From: Crossaster papposus
Lineage: Eukaryota > Echinodermata > Asteroidea > Velatida > Solasteridae
Direction: 5' to 3'
Length of the DNA: 64,000 bases
Assembly: GCA_037893245.1 (NCBI GenBank)
Contig: JBAIAA010000785.1
Span: 5,001 to 69,000 of the forward strand
Part shown: positions 1 to 12,763 of the stretch, one piece after another
How positions within the stretch are numbered: position 1 is the stretch's first letter
Layout of the letters: the number at the start of each line of letters is the position of its first letter
The notes under the pieces: generated by a model
The model's database searches: none
The model's input: the letters and a program-made list of their open reading frames with translations, nothing else
What the model was told of the DNA's origin: nothing
Program-made: the position numbers and the translations under genes

Positions 1-37
1 GAAATAAACACCTGATGTAGGTACAAGCCCTCGAGTT
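1..37 (+). repeat. Truncated tail of a B/C satellite unit at the window edge
   Basis: These 37 bases match the last part of the 67-bp C tail (GAAATAAACACCTGATG through CCCTCGAGTT). The unit continues outside the window. It has GATGTAGGTACAAGC where nearly all other copies have GATGTGGGAACAAGC, so this copy is slightly diverged. It shows that the pure A array that follows is itself flanked by B/C-type units. Confidence 0.93.
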
Positions 38-899
38 AAATATGTAGTAGTAGGGATATGCCGATTGTAGACCAAATCTTAAATATGTAGTAGTAGGGAT
101 ATGCCGATTGTAGACCAAATCTTAAATATGTAGTAGTAGGGATATGCCGATTGTAGACCAAATCTTAAATATGTAGTAGTAGGGATATGCCGATTGTAGA
201 CCAAATCTTAAATATGTAGTAGTAGGGATATGCCGATTGTAGACCAAATCTTAAATATGTAGTAGTAGGGATATGCCGATTGTAGACCAAATCTTAAATA
301 TGTAGTAGTAGGGATATGCCGATTGTAGACCAAATCTTAAATATGTAGTAGTAGGGATATGCCGATTGTAGACCAAATCTTAAATATGTAGTAGTAGGGA
401 TATGCCGATTGTAGACCAAATCTTAAATATGTAGTAGTAGGGATATGCCGATTGTAGACCAAATCTTAAATATGTAGTAGTAGGGATATGCCGATTGTAG
501 ACCAAATCTTAAATATGTAGTAGTAGGGATATACCGATTGCAGACCAAATCTTAAATATGTAGTAGTAGGGATATGCCGATTGTAGACCAAATCTTAAAT
601 ATGTAGTAGTAGGGATATGCCGATTGTAGACCAAATCTTAAATATGTAGTAGTAGGGATATGCCGATTGTAGACCAAATCTTAAATATGTAGTAGTAGGG
701 ATATGTCGATTGTAGACCAAATCTTAAATATGTAGTAGTAGGGATATGCCGATTGTAGACCAAATCTTAAATATGTAGTAGTAGGGATATGCCGATTGTA
801 GACCAAATCTTAAATATGTAGTAGTAGGGATATGCCGATTGTAGACCAAATCTTAAATATGTAGTAGTAGGGATATGCCGATTGTAGACCAAATCTTAA

Positions 900-1640
900 A
901 TATGTAGTATTAGGGATATGCCTATTGCAGACCAAATCTTAAATATGTAGTAGTAGGGATATGCCGATTGTAGACCAAATCTTAAATATGTAGTAGTAGG
1001 GATATGCCGATTGTAGACCAAATCTTAAATATGTAGTAGTAGGGATATGCCGATTGTAGACCAAATCTTAAATATGTAGTAGTAGGGATATGCCGATTGT
1101 AGACCAAATCTTAAATATGTAGTAGTAGGGATATGCCGATTGTAGACCAAATCTTAAATATGTAGTAGTAGGGATATGCCGATTGTAGACCAAATCTTAA
1201 ATATGTAGTAGTAGGGATATGCCAATTTTAGACCAAATCTTAAATATGTAGTATTAGGGATATGCCTATTGCAGACCAAATCTTAAATATGTAGTAGTAG
1301 GGATATGCCGATTGTAGACCAAATCTTAAATATGTAGTAGTAGGGATATGTCGATTGTAGACCAAATCTTAAATATGTAGTAGTAGGGATATGCCGATTG
1401 TAGACCAAATCTTAAATATGTAGTAGTAGGGATATGCCGATTGTAGACCAAATCTTAAATATGTAGTAGTAGGGATATGCCGATTGTAGACCAAATCTTA
1501 AATATGTAGTAGTAGGGATATGCCGATTGTAGACCAAATCTTAAATATGTAGTAGTAGGGATATGCCAATTTTAGACCAAATCTTAAATATGTAGTATTA
1601 GGGATATGCCTATTGCAGACCAAATCTTAAATATGTAGTA
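900..1640 (+). repeat. 344-bp (8 x 43) higher-order period within the A array
   Basis: The doubly marked monomer with GTATTAGGG plus GCCTATTGCAG has its CCTATTGCAG at 921, 1265 and 1609, exactly 344 bp apart each time. The monomer just before it carries GCCAATTTTAG at 1221 and 1565 (also 344 apart) but not in the first copy. This is an 8-mer higher-order repeat, with the second marker gained or lost between copies. Block borders are approximate. Confidence 0.85.
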
Positions 1641-1651
1641 GTAGGGATATG

Positions 1652-2769
1652 CCGATTGTAGACCAAATCTTAAATATGTAGTAGTAGGGATATGCCGATT
1701 GTAGACCAAATCTTAAATATGTAGTAGTAGGGATATGCCGATTGTAGACCAAATCTTAAATATGTAGTAGTAGGGATATCCCGATTGTAGACCAAATCTT
1801 AAATATGTAGTAGTAGGGATATGCCGATTGTAGACCAAATCTTAAATATGTAGTAGTAGGGATATGCCGATTGCAGACCAAATCTTAAATATGTAGTAGT
1901 AGGGATATGCCGATTGTAGACCAAATCTTAAATATGTAGTAGTAGGGATATGTCGATTGTAGACCAAATCTTAAATATGTAGTAGTAGGGATATGCCGAT
2001 TGTAGACCAAATCTTAAATATGTAGTAGTAGGGATATGCCGATTGTAGACCAAATCTTAAATATGTAGTAGTAGGGATATGCCGATTGTAGACCAAATCT
2101 TAAATATGTAGTAGTAGGGATATGCCGATTGTAGACCAAATCTTAAATATGTAGTAGTAGGGATATGCCAATTTTAGACCAAATCTTAAATATGTAGTAG
2201 TAGGGATATGCCGATTGTAGACCAAATCTTAAATATGTAGTAGTAGGGATATGCCGATTGTAGACCAAATCTTAAATATGTAGTAGTAGGGATATGCCGA
2301 TTGTAGACCAAATCTTAAATATGTAGTAGTAGGGATATCCCGATTGTAGACCAAATCTTAAATATGTAGTAGTAGGGATATGCCGATTGTAGACCAAATC
2401 TTAAATATGTAGTAGTAGGGATATGCCGATTGCAGACCAAATCTTAAATATGTAGTAGTAGGGATATGCCTATTGTAGACCAAATCTTAAATATGTAGTA
2501 GTAGGGATATGTCGATTGTAGACCAAATCTTAAATATGTAGTAGTAGGGATATGCCGATTGTAGACCAAATCTTAAATATGTAGTAGTAGGGATATGCCG
2601 ATTGTAGACCAAATCTTAAATATGTAGTAGTAGGGATATGCCGATTGTAGACCAAATCTTAAATATGTAGTAGTAGGGATATGCCGATTGTAGACCAAAT
2701 CTTAAATATGTAGTAGTAGGGATATGCCAATTTTAGACCAAATCTTAAATATGTAGTAGTAGGGATATG
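1652..2769 (+). repeat. Tandem 559-bp (13 x 43) higher-order repeat, two copies
   Basis: Four variant markers recur with the same offset of 559 bp: CCCGATT (1780 and 2339), TTGCAG (1871 and 2430), GTCGATT (1952 and 2511) and GCCAATTTTAG (2167 and 2726). Copy one is about 1652-2210 and copy two about 2211-2769. The second copy has gained GCCTATTG near 2469. The borders lie in identical monomers and so cannot be fixed exactly. Confidence 0.88.
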
Positions 2770-2875
2770 CCGATTGTAGACCAAATCTTAAATATGTAGT
2801 AGTAGGGATATGCCGATTGTAGACCAAATCTTAAATATGTAGTAGTAGGGATATGCCGATTGTAGACCAAATCTT

Positions 2876-2986
2876 AAATAACTCAATTTGATCTGATAAC
2901 AAAACAAACTCACATTTATTATTATGTAAAGGGAAAGAAGTGTGCAGTGGAAATAAACACCTGATGTGGGAACAAGCCCTCGAGTT
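2876..2986 (+). repeat. First complete satellite B unit (111 bp, reference copy)
   Basis: This 111-bp unit replaces an A monomer in the array. Its 44-bp head (AAATAACTCAATTTGATC, then GATAACAAAACAAACTCAC) occurs only in B. Its 67-bp tail runs from TATTATGTAAAGGG to CCCTCGAGTT and is the same sequence that appears alone as unit C. Array phase is kept: the unit follows a complete CTT-ending A and is followed directly by AAATATG. Most later copies read AAAAAACTC at the start; this copy and the next read AAATAACT. The tail has one CpG, in a CTCGAG palindrome. Confidence 0.95.
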
Positions 2987-5900
2987 AAATATGTAGTAGT
3001 AGGGATATGCCGATTGTAGACCAAATCTTAAATATGTAGTAGTAGGGATATGCCGATTGTAGACAAAATCTTAAATATGTAGTAGTAGGGATATGCCGAT
3101 TGTAGACCAAATCTTAAATATGCAGTAGTAGGGATATGCCGATTGTAGACCAAATCTTAAATATGTAGTAGTAGGGATATGCTGATTGTAGACCAAATCT
3201 TAAATATGTAGTAGTAGGGATATGCCGATTGTAGACCAAATCTTAAATATGTAGTAGTAGGGATATGCCGATTGTAGACCAAATCTTAAATATGTAGTAG
3301 TAGGGATATGCCGATTGTAGACCAAATCTTAAATATGTAGTAGTAGGGATATGCCGATTGTAGACCAAATCTTAAATATGTAGTAGTAGGGATATGCCGA
3401 TTGTAGACCAAATCTTAAATATGTAGTAGTAGGGATATGCCGATTGTAGACCAAATCTTAAATATGTAGTAGTAGGGATATGCCGATTGCAGACCAAATC
3501 TTAAATATGTAGTAGTAGGGATATGCCGATTGTAGACCAAATCTTAAATATGTAGTAGTAGGGATATGCCGATTGTAGACCAAATCTTAAATATGTAGTA
3601 GTAGGGATATGCCGATTGTAGACCAAATCTTAAATATGTAGTAGTAGGGATATGCCGATTGTAGACCAAATCTTAAATATGTAGTAGTAGGGATATGCCG
3701 ATTGTAGACCAAATCTTAAATATGTAGTAGTAGGGATATGCCGATTGTAGACCAAATTTAAATATGTAGTAGTAGGGATATGCCGATTGTAGACCAAATC
3801 TTAAATAACTAAATTTGATCTGATAACAAAACAAACTCACATTTATTATTATGTAAAGGGAAAGAAGTGTGCAGTAGAAATAAACACCTGATGTGGGAAC
3901 AAGCCCTCGAGTTAAATATGTAGTAGTAGGGATATGCCGATTGTAGACCAAATCTTAAATATGTAGTAGTAGGGATATGCCGATTGTAGACAAAATCTTA
4001 AATATGTAGTAGTAGGGATATGCCGATTGTAGACCAAATCTTAAATATGTAGTAGTAGGGATATGCCGATTGTAGACCAAATCTTAAATATGTAGTAGTA
4101 GGGATATGCCGATTGTAGACCAATTCTTAAATATGTAGTAGTAGGGATATGCCGATTGTAGACCAAATCTTAAATATGTAGTAGTACGGATATGCCGATT
4201 GTAGACCAAATCTTAAATATGTAGTAGTAGGGATATGCCGATTGTAGACCAAATCTTAAATATGTAGTAGTAGGGATATGCCGATTGTAGACCAAATCTT
4301 AAATATGTAGTAGTAGAGATATGCCGATTGTAGACCAAATCTTAAATATGTAGTAGTAGGGATATGCCGATTGTAGACCAAATCTTAAATATGTAGTAGT
4401 AGGGATATGCCGATTGTAGACCAAATCTTAAATATGTAGTAGTAGGGATATGCCGATTGTAGACCAAATCTTAAATATGTAGTAGTAGGAATATGCCGAT
4501 TGTAGACCAAATTTTAAATATGTAGTAGTAGGGATATGCCGATTGTAGACCAAATCTTAAATATGTAGTAGTAGGGATATGCCGATTGTAGACCAAATCT
4601 TAAATATGTAGTAGTAGGGATATGCCGATTGTAGACCAAATCTTAAATATGTAGTAGTAGGGATATGCCGATTGTAGACGAAATCTTAAATATGTAGTAG
4701 TAGGGATATGCCGATTGTAGACCAAATCTTAAATATGTAGTAGTAGGGATATGCCGATTGTAGACCAAATATTAAATATGTAGTAGTAGGGATATGCCGA
4801 TTGTAGACCAAATCTTAAATATGTAGTAGTAGGGATATGCCGATTGTAGACCAAATCTTAAATATGTAGTAGTAGGGATATGCCGATTGTAGACCAAATC
4901 TTAAATATGTAGTAGTAGGGATATGCCGATTGTAGACCAAATCTTAAATATGTAGTAGTAGGGATATGCCGATTGTAGACCAAATCTTAAATATGTAGTA
5001 GTAGGGATATGCCGATTGTAGACCAAATCTTAAATATGTAGTAGTAGGGATATGCCGATTGTAGACCAAATCTTAAATATGTAGTAGTAGGGATATGCCG
5101 ATTGCAGACCAAATCTTAAATATGTAGTAGTAGGGATATGCCGATTGTAGACCAAATCTTAAATATGTAGTAGTAGGGATATGCCGATTGTAGACCAAAT
5201 CTTAAAAAACTCAATTTGATCTGATAACAAAACAAACTCACATTTATTATTATGTAAAGGGAAAGAAGTGTGCAGTAGAAATAAACACCTGATGTGGGAA
5301 CAAGCCCTCGAGTTAAATATGTAGTAGTAGGGATATGCCGATTGTAGACCAAATCTTAAATATGTAGTAGTAGGGATATGCCGATTGTAGACCAAATCTT
5401 AAATATGTAGTAGTAGGGATATGCCGATTGTAGACCAAATCTTAAATATGTAGTAGTAGGGATATGCCGATTGTAGACCAAATCTTAAATATGTAGTAGT
5501 AGGGATATGCCGATTGTAGACCAAATCTTAAATATGTAGTAGTAGGAATATGCCGATTGTAGACCAAATCTTAAATATGTAGTAGTAGGGATATGCCGAT
5601 TGTAGACCAAATCTTAAATATGTAGTAGTAGGAATATGCCGATTGTAGACCAAATCTTAAATATGTAGTAGTAGGGATATGCCGATTGTAGACCAAATCT
5701 TAAATATGTAGTAGTAGGGATATGCCGATTGTAGACCAAATCTTAAATATGTAGTAGTAGGGATATGCCGAAGGAAGACCAAATCTTAAATATGTAGTAG
5801 TAGAGATATGCCGATTGTAGACCAAATCTTAAATATGTAGTAGTAGGGATATGCCGATTGTAGACCAAATCTTAAATATGTAGTAGTAGGGATATGCCGA

Positions 5901-6586
5901 TTGTAGACCAAATCTTAAATATGTAGTAGTAGGGATATGCCGATTGTAGACCAAATCTTAAATATGTAGTAGTAGGGATATGCCGATTGTAGACCAAATC
6001 TTAAAAAACTCAATTTGATCTGATAACAAAACAAACTCACATTTATTATTATGTAAAGGGAAAGAAGTGTGCAGTAGAAATAAACACCTGATGTGGGAAC
6101 AAGCCCTCGAGTTAAATATGTAGTAGTAGGGATATGCCGATTGTAGACCAAATCTTAAATATGTAGTAGTAGGGATATGCCGATTGTAGACCAAATCTTA
6201 AATATGTAGTAGTAGGGATATGCCGATTGTAGACCAAATCTTAAATATGTAGTAGTAGGGATATGCCGATTGTAGACCAAATCTTAAATATGTAGTAGTA
6301 GGGATATGCCGATTGTAGACCAAATCTTAAATATGTAGTGGTAGGGATATGCCGATTGTAGACCAAATCTTAAATATGTAGTAGTAGGGATATGCCGATT
6401 GTAGACCAAATCTTAAATATGTAGTAGTAGGGATATGCCGATTGTAGACCAAATCTTAAATATGTAGTAGTAGGGATATGCCGATTGTAGACCAAATCTT
6501 AAATATGTAGTAGTAGGGATATGCCGATTGTAGACCAAATCTTAAATATGTAGTAGTAGGGATATGCCGATTGTAGACCAAATCTT
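2987..6586 (+). repeat. A array with sparse single B units
   Basis: Runs of A monomers are separated by single 111-bp B units at 3803-3913, 5204-5314 and 6003-6113. The A runs between them are 19 (one with a 1-bp deletion, CAAATTTAAAT, near 3757), 30, 16 and 11 monomers. B is not followed by an extra C here, unlike everything downstream of 6587. One monomer near 5771 reads GCCGAAGGAAGACC, a cluster of three changes. No gene is present. Confidence 0.95.
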
Positions 6587-6765
6587 AAAAAAACTCAATT
6601 TGATCTGATAACAAAACAAACTCACATTTATTATTATGTAAAGGGAAAGAAGTGTGCAGTAGAAATAAACAACTGATGTGGGAACAAGCCCTCGAGTTAA
6701 ATATGTAAAGGGAAAGAAGTGTGCAGTATAAATAAACACCTGATGTGGGAACAAGCCCTCGAGTT
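6587..6765 (+). repeat. First B+C composite
   Basis: A B unit (6587-6698, 112 bp because the opening run has one extra A) is followed without a gap by a 67-bp C unit (6699-6765). The C copy starts AAATATGTAAAGGG instead of the B-internal TATTATGTAAAGGG, so it behaves as an independent module opening with the same nine bases as A. B+C is the common form in the rest of the window. Confidence 0.94.
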
Positions 6766-9700
6766 AAATATGTAGTAGTAGGGATATGCCGATTGTAGAC
6801 CAAATCTTAAATATGTAGTAGTAGGGATATGCCGATTGTAGACCAAATCTTAAATATGTAGTAGTAGGGATATGCCGATTGTAGACCAAATCTTAAATAT
6901 GTAGTAGTAGGGATATGCCGATTGTAGACCAAATCTTAAATATGTAGTAGTAGGGATATGCCGATTGTAGACCAACTCTTAAATATGTAGTAGTAGGGAT
7001 ATGCCGATTGTAGACCGAATCTTAAATATGTAGTAGTAGGGATATGCCGATTGTAGACCAAATCTTAAATATGTAGTAGTAGGGATATGCCGATTGTAGA
7101 CCAAATCTTAAATATGTAGTAGTAGGGATATCCCGATTGTAGACCAAATCTTAAATATGTAATAGTAGGGATATGCCGATTGTAGACCGAATCTTAAATA
7201 TGTAGTAGTAGGGATATGCCGATTGTAGACCAAATCTTAAATATGTAGTAGTAGGGATATGCCGATTGTAGACCAAATCTTAAATATGTAGTAGTAGGGA
7301 TATGCCGATTGTAGACCAAATCTTAAATATGTAGTAGTAGGGATATGCCGATTGTAGACCAAATCTTAAATATGTAGTAGTAGGGATATGCCGATTGTAG
7401 ACCAAATCTTAAAAAACTCAATTTGATCTGATAACAAAACAAACTCACATTTATTATTATGTAAAGGGAAAGAAGTGTGCAGTAGAAATAAACACCTGAT
7501 GTGGGAACAAGCCCTCGAGTTCAATATGTAAAGGGAAAGAAGTGTGCAGTATAAATAAACACCTGATGTGGGAACAAGCCCTCGAGTTAAATATGTAGTA
7601 GTAGGGATATGCCGATTGTAGACCAAATCTTAAATATGTAGTAGTAGGGATATGCCGATTGTAGACCAAATCTTAAATATGTAGTAGTAGGGATATGCCG
7701 ATTGTAGACCAAATCTTAAATATGTAGTAGTAGGGATATGCCGATTGTAGACCAAATCTTAAATATGTAGTAGTAGGGATATGCCGATTGTAGACCAAAT
7801 CTTAAATATGTAGTAGTAGGGATATGCCGATTGTAGACCAAATCTTAAATATGTAGTAGTAGGGATATGCCGATTGTAGACCAAATCTTAAATATGTAGT
7901 AGTAGGGATATGCCGATTGTAGACCAAATCTTAAATATGTAGTAGTAGGGATATGCCGATTGTAGACCAAATCTTAAATATGTAGTAGTAGGGATATGCC
8001 GATTGTAGACCAAATCTTAAATATGTAGTAGTAGGGATATGCCGATTGTAGACCAAATCTTAAATATGTAGTAGTAGGGATATGCCGATTGTAGACCAAA
8101 TCTTAAAAAACTCAATTTGATCTGATAACAAAACAAACTCACATGTATTATTATGTAAAGGGAAAGAAGTGTGCAGTAGAAATAAACACCTGATGTGGGA
8201 ACAAGCCCTCGAGTTAAATATGTAGTAGTAGGGATATGCCGATTGTAGACCAAATCTTAAAAAAACTCAATTTGATCTGATAACAAAACAAACTCACATT
8301 TATTATTATGTAAAGGGAAAGAAGTGTGCAGTAGAAATAAACACCTGATGTGGGAACAAGCCCTCGAGTTAAATATGTAAAGGGAAAGAAGTGTGCAGTA
8401 GAAATAAACACCTGATGTGGGAACAAGCCCTCGAGTTAAATATGTAAAGGGAAATAAGTGTGCAGTAGAAATAAACACCTGATGTGGGAACAAGCCCTCG
8501 AGTTAAATATGTAGTAGTAGGGATATGCCGATTGTAGACCAAATCTTAAATATGTAGTAGTAGGGATATGCCGATTGTAGACCAAATCTTAAATATGTAG
8601 TAGTAGGGATATGCCGATTGTAGACCAAATCTTAAATATGTAGTAGTAGGGATATGCCGATTGTAGACCAAATCTTAAATATGTAGTAGTAGGGATATGC
8701 CGATTGTAGACCAAATCTTAAATATGTAGTAGTGGGGATATGCCGATTGTAGACCAAATCTTAAATATGTAGTAGTAGGGATATGCCGATTGTAGACCAA
8801 ATCTTAAATATGTAGTAGTAGGGATATGCCGATTGTAGACCAAATCTTAAATATGTAGTAGTAGGGATATGCCGATTGTAGACCAAATCTTAAATATGTA
8901 GTAGTAGGGATATGCCGATTGTAGACCAAATCTTAAAAAATTCAATTTGATCTGATAACAAAACAAACTCACATTTATTATTATGTAAAGGGAAAGAAGT
9001 GTGCAGTAGAAATAAACACCTGATGTGGGAACAAGCCCTCGAGTTAAATATGTAGTAGTAGGGATATGCCGATTGTAGACCAAATCTTAAATATGTAGTA
9101 GTAGGGATATGCCGATTGTAGACCAAATCTTAAATATGTAGTAGTAGGGATATGCCGATTGTAAACCAAATCTTAAATACGTAGTAGTAGGGATATGCCG
9201 ATTGTAGACCAAATCTTAAATATGTAGTAGTAGGGATATGCCGATTGTAGACCAAATCTTAAATATGTAGTAGTAGGGATATGCCGATTGTAGACCAAAT
9301 CTTAAATATGTAGTAGTAGGGATATGCCGATTGTAGACCAAATCTTAAATATGTAGTAGTAGGGATATGCCGATTGTAGACCAAATCTTAAATATGTCGT
9401 AGTAGGGATATGCCGATTGTAGACCAAATCTTAAATATGTAGTAGTAGGGATATGCCGATTGTAGACCAAATCTTAAATATGTAGTAGTAGGGATATGCC
9501 GATTGTAGACCAAATCTTAAATATGAAGTAGTAGGGATATGCCGATTGTAGACCAAATCTTAAAAAAAATCAATTTGATCTGATAACAAAACAAACTCAC
9601 ATTTATTATTATGTAAAGGGAAAGAAGTGTGCAGTAGAAATAAACACCTGATGTGGGAACAGCCCCTCGAGTTCAATATGTAAAGGGAAAGAAGTGTGCA

Positions 9701-12700
9701 GTAGAAATAAACACCTGATGTGGGAACAAGCCCTCCAGTTAAATATGTAGTAGTAGGGATATGCCGATTGTAGACCAAATCTTAAATATGTAGTAGTAGG
9801 GATATGCCGATTGTAGACCAAATCTTAAATATGTAGTAGTAGGGATATGCCGATTGTAGACCAAATCTTAAATATGTAGTAGTAGGGATATGCCGATTGT
9901 AGACCAAATCTTAAATATGTAGTAGTAGGGATATGCCGATTGTAGACCAAATCTTAAATATGTAGTAGTAGGGATATGCCGATTGTAGACCAAATCTTAA
10001 ATATGTAGTAGTAGGGATATGCCGATTGTAGACCAAATCTTAAATATGTAGTAGTAGGGATATGCCGATTGTAGACCAAATCTTAAATATGTAGTAGTAG
10101 GGATATGCCGATTGTAGACCAAATCTTAAATATGTAGTAGTAGTAGGGATATGCCGATTGTAGACCAAATCTTAAAAAACTCAATTTGATCTGATAACAA
10201 AACAAACTCACATGTATTATTATGTAAAGGGAAAGAAGTGTGCAGTAGAAATAAACACCTGATGTGGGAACAAGCCCTCGAGTTAAATATGTAGTAGTAG
10301 GGATATGCCGATTGTAGACCAAATCTTAAAAAAACTCAATTTGATCTGATAACAAAACAAACTCACATTTATTATTATGTAAAGGGAAAGAAGTGTGCAG
10401 TAGAAATAAACACCTGATGTGGGAACAAGCCCTCGAGTTAAATATGTAAAGGGAAAGAAGTGTGCAGTAGAAATAAACACCTGATGTGGGAACAAGCCCT
10501 CGAGTTAAATATGTAAAGGGAAATAAGTGTGCAGTAGAAATAAACACCTGATGTGGGAACAAGCCCTCGAGTTAAATATGTAGTAGTAGGGATATGCCGA
10601 TTGTAGACCAAATCTTAAATATGTAGTAGTAGGGATATGCCGATTGTAGACCAAATCTTAAATATGTAGTAGTAGGGATATGCCGATTGTAGACCAAATC
10701 TTAAATATGTAGTAGTAGGGATATGCCGATTGTAGACCAAATCTTAAATATGTAGTAGTAGGGATATGCCGATTGTAGACCAAATCTTAAATATGTAGTA
10801 GTGGGGATATGCCGATTGTAGACCAAATCTTAAATATGTAGTAGTAGGGATATGCCGATTGTAGACCAAATCTTAAATATGTAGTAGTAGGGATATGCCG
10901 ATTGTAGACCAAATCTTAAATATGTAGTAGTAGGGATATGCCGATTGTAGACCAAATCTTAAATATGTAGTAGTAGGGATATGCCGATTGTAGACCAAAT
11001 CTTAAATATGTAGTAGTAAGGATATGCCGATTGTAGACCAAATCTTAAATATGTAGTAGTCGGGATATGCCGATTGTAGACAAAATCTTAAAAAAATCAA
11101 TTTGATCTGATAACAAAACAAACTCACATTTATTATTATGTAAAGGGAAAGAAGTGTGCAGTAGAAATAAACACCTGATGTGGGAACAAGCCCTCGAGTT
11201 AAATATGTAGTAGTAGGGATATGCCGATTGTAGACCAAATCTTAAAAAAACTCAATTTGATCTGATAACAAAACAAACTCACATTTATTATTATGTAAAG
11301 GGAAAAAAGTGTGCAGTAGAAATAAACACCTGATGTGGGAACAAGCCCTCGAGTTAAATATGTAAAGGGAAAGAAGTGTGCAGTAGAAATAAACACCTGA
11401 TGTGGGAACAAGCCCTCGAGTTAAATATGTAGTAGTAGGGATATGCCGATTGTAGACCAAATCTTAAAAAAACTCAATTTGATCTGATAACAAAACAAAC
11501 TCACATTTATTATTATGTAAAGGGAAAGAAGTGTGCAGTAGAAATAAACACCTGATGTGGGAACAAGCCCTCGAGTTAAATATGTAAAGGGAAAGAAGTG
11601 TGCAGTAGAAATAAACACCTGATGTGGGAACAAGCCCTCGAGTTAAATATGTAAAGGGAAAGAAGTGTGCAGTAGAAATAAACACCTGATGTGGGAACAA
11701 GCCCTCGAGTTAAATATGTAGTAGTAGGGATATGCCGATTGTAGACCAAATCTTAAAAAAACTCAATTTGATCTGATAACAAAACAAACTCACATTTATT
11801 ATTATGTAAAGGGAAAGAAGTGTGCAGTAGAAATAAACACCTGATGTGGGAACAAGCCCTCGAGTTAAATATGTAAAGGGAAAGAAGTGTGCAGTAGAAA
11901 TAAACACCTGATGTGGGAACAAGCCCTCGAGTTAAATATGTAGTAGTAGGGATATGCCGATTGTAGACCAAATCTTAAATATGTAGTAGTAGGGATATGC
12001 CGATTGTAGACCAAATCTTAAATATGTAGTAGTAGGGATATGCCGATTGTAAACCAAATCTTAAATATGTAGTAGTAGGGATATGCCGATTGTAGACCAA
12101 ATCTTAAATATGTAGTAGTAGGGATATGCCGATTGTAGACCAAATCTTAAATATGTAGTAGTAGGGATATGCCGATTGTAGACCAAATCTTAAATATGTA
12201 GTAGTAGGGATATGCCGATTGTAGACCAAATCTTAAATATGTAGTAGTAGGGATATGTCGATTGTAGACCAAATCTTAAATATGTAGTAGTAGGGATATG
12301 CCGATTGTAGACCAAATCTTAAATATGTAGTAGTAGGGATATGCCGATTGTAGACCAAATCTTAAATATGTAGTAGTAGGGATATGCCGATTGTAGACCA
12401 AATCTTAAATATGTAGTAGTAGGGATATGCCGATTGTAGACCAAATCTTAAATATGTAGTAGTAGGGATATGCCGATTGTAGACCAAATCTTAAAAAACT
12501 CAATTTGATCTGATAACAAAACAAACCCACATTTATTATTATGTAAAGGGAAAGAAGTGTGCAGTAGAAATAAACACCTGATGTGGGAACAAGCCCTCGA
12601 GTTAAATATGTAGTAGTAGGGATATGCCGATTGTAGACCAAATCTAAAAAAAACTCAATTTGATCTGATAACAAAACAAACTCACATTTATTATTATGTA

Positions 12701-12763
12701 AAGGGAAAGAAGTGTGCAGTAGAAATAAACACCTGACGTGGGAACAAGCCCTCGAGTTAAATA
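6766..12763 (+). repeat. Mixed A/B/C array with a 2069-bp duplication
   Basis: A runs alternate with B units starting at 7411, 8105, 8259, 8935, 9562, 10174, 10328, 11090, 11244, 11466, 11755, 12493 and about 12646. B-C-C composites occur near 8259, 10328 and 11466. The segment around 8.1-8.8 kb recurs at 10.17-10.9 kb with an offset of 2069 bp, shown by CATGTATTATTATG (8142 and 10211) and AGTGGGGATATG (8731 and 10800). Opening A-runs of B vary from six to eight, and 12646 opens after CTA rather than CTT. The stretch contains no gene. Confidence 0.93.

Larger units (their letters stand above)
38..2875 (+). repeat. Uninterrupted 43-bp satellite A array, 66 monomers
   Basis: Head-to-tail copies of the 43-bp A monomer, which starts AAATATGTAGTAGTAGGG, contains GATATGCCGATTGTAG and ends GACCAAATCTT. 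The length is exactly 66 x 43 = 2838 bp, so no indel has accumulated in the run. Variation is limited to point changes, clustered at the GCCGATTGTAG core (GCCAATTTTAG, GCCTATTGCAG, GTCGATT, CCCGATT). These variants recur at fixed spacing and define higher-order units. The monomer has a single CpG. I do not recognise the family by name. Confidence 0.97.

Noticed and set aside
38-2875. Telomere or telomere-like repeat, because the monomer contains TAGTAGGG
   Set aside because: No (TTAGGG)n or other short telomeric tandem is present; the unit is 43 bp with complex sequence.
38-2875. CENP-B box in the A monomer, which would support a centromeric satellite
   Set aside because: The required TTCG...CGGG spacing pattern is not present in A, B or C. 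A centromeric location remains possible but is not shown.
5204-6801. 799-bp duplication between the B units at 5204 and 6003
   Set aside because: The equal spacing is just one B plus 16 A. The two blocks share no convincing private markers and the second has only 11 A before the next B.
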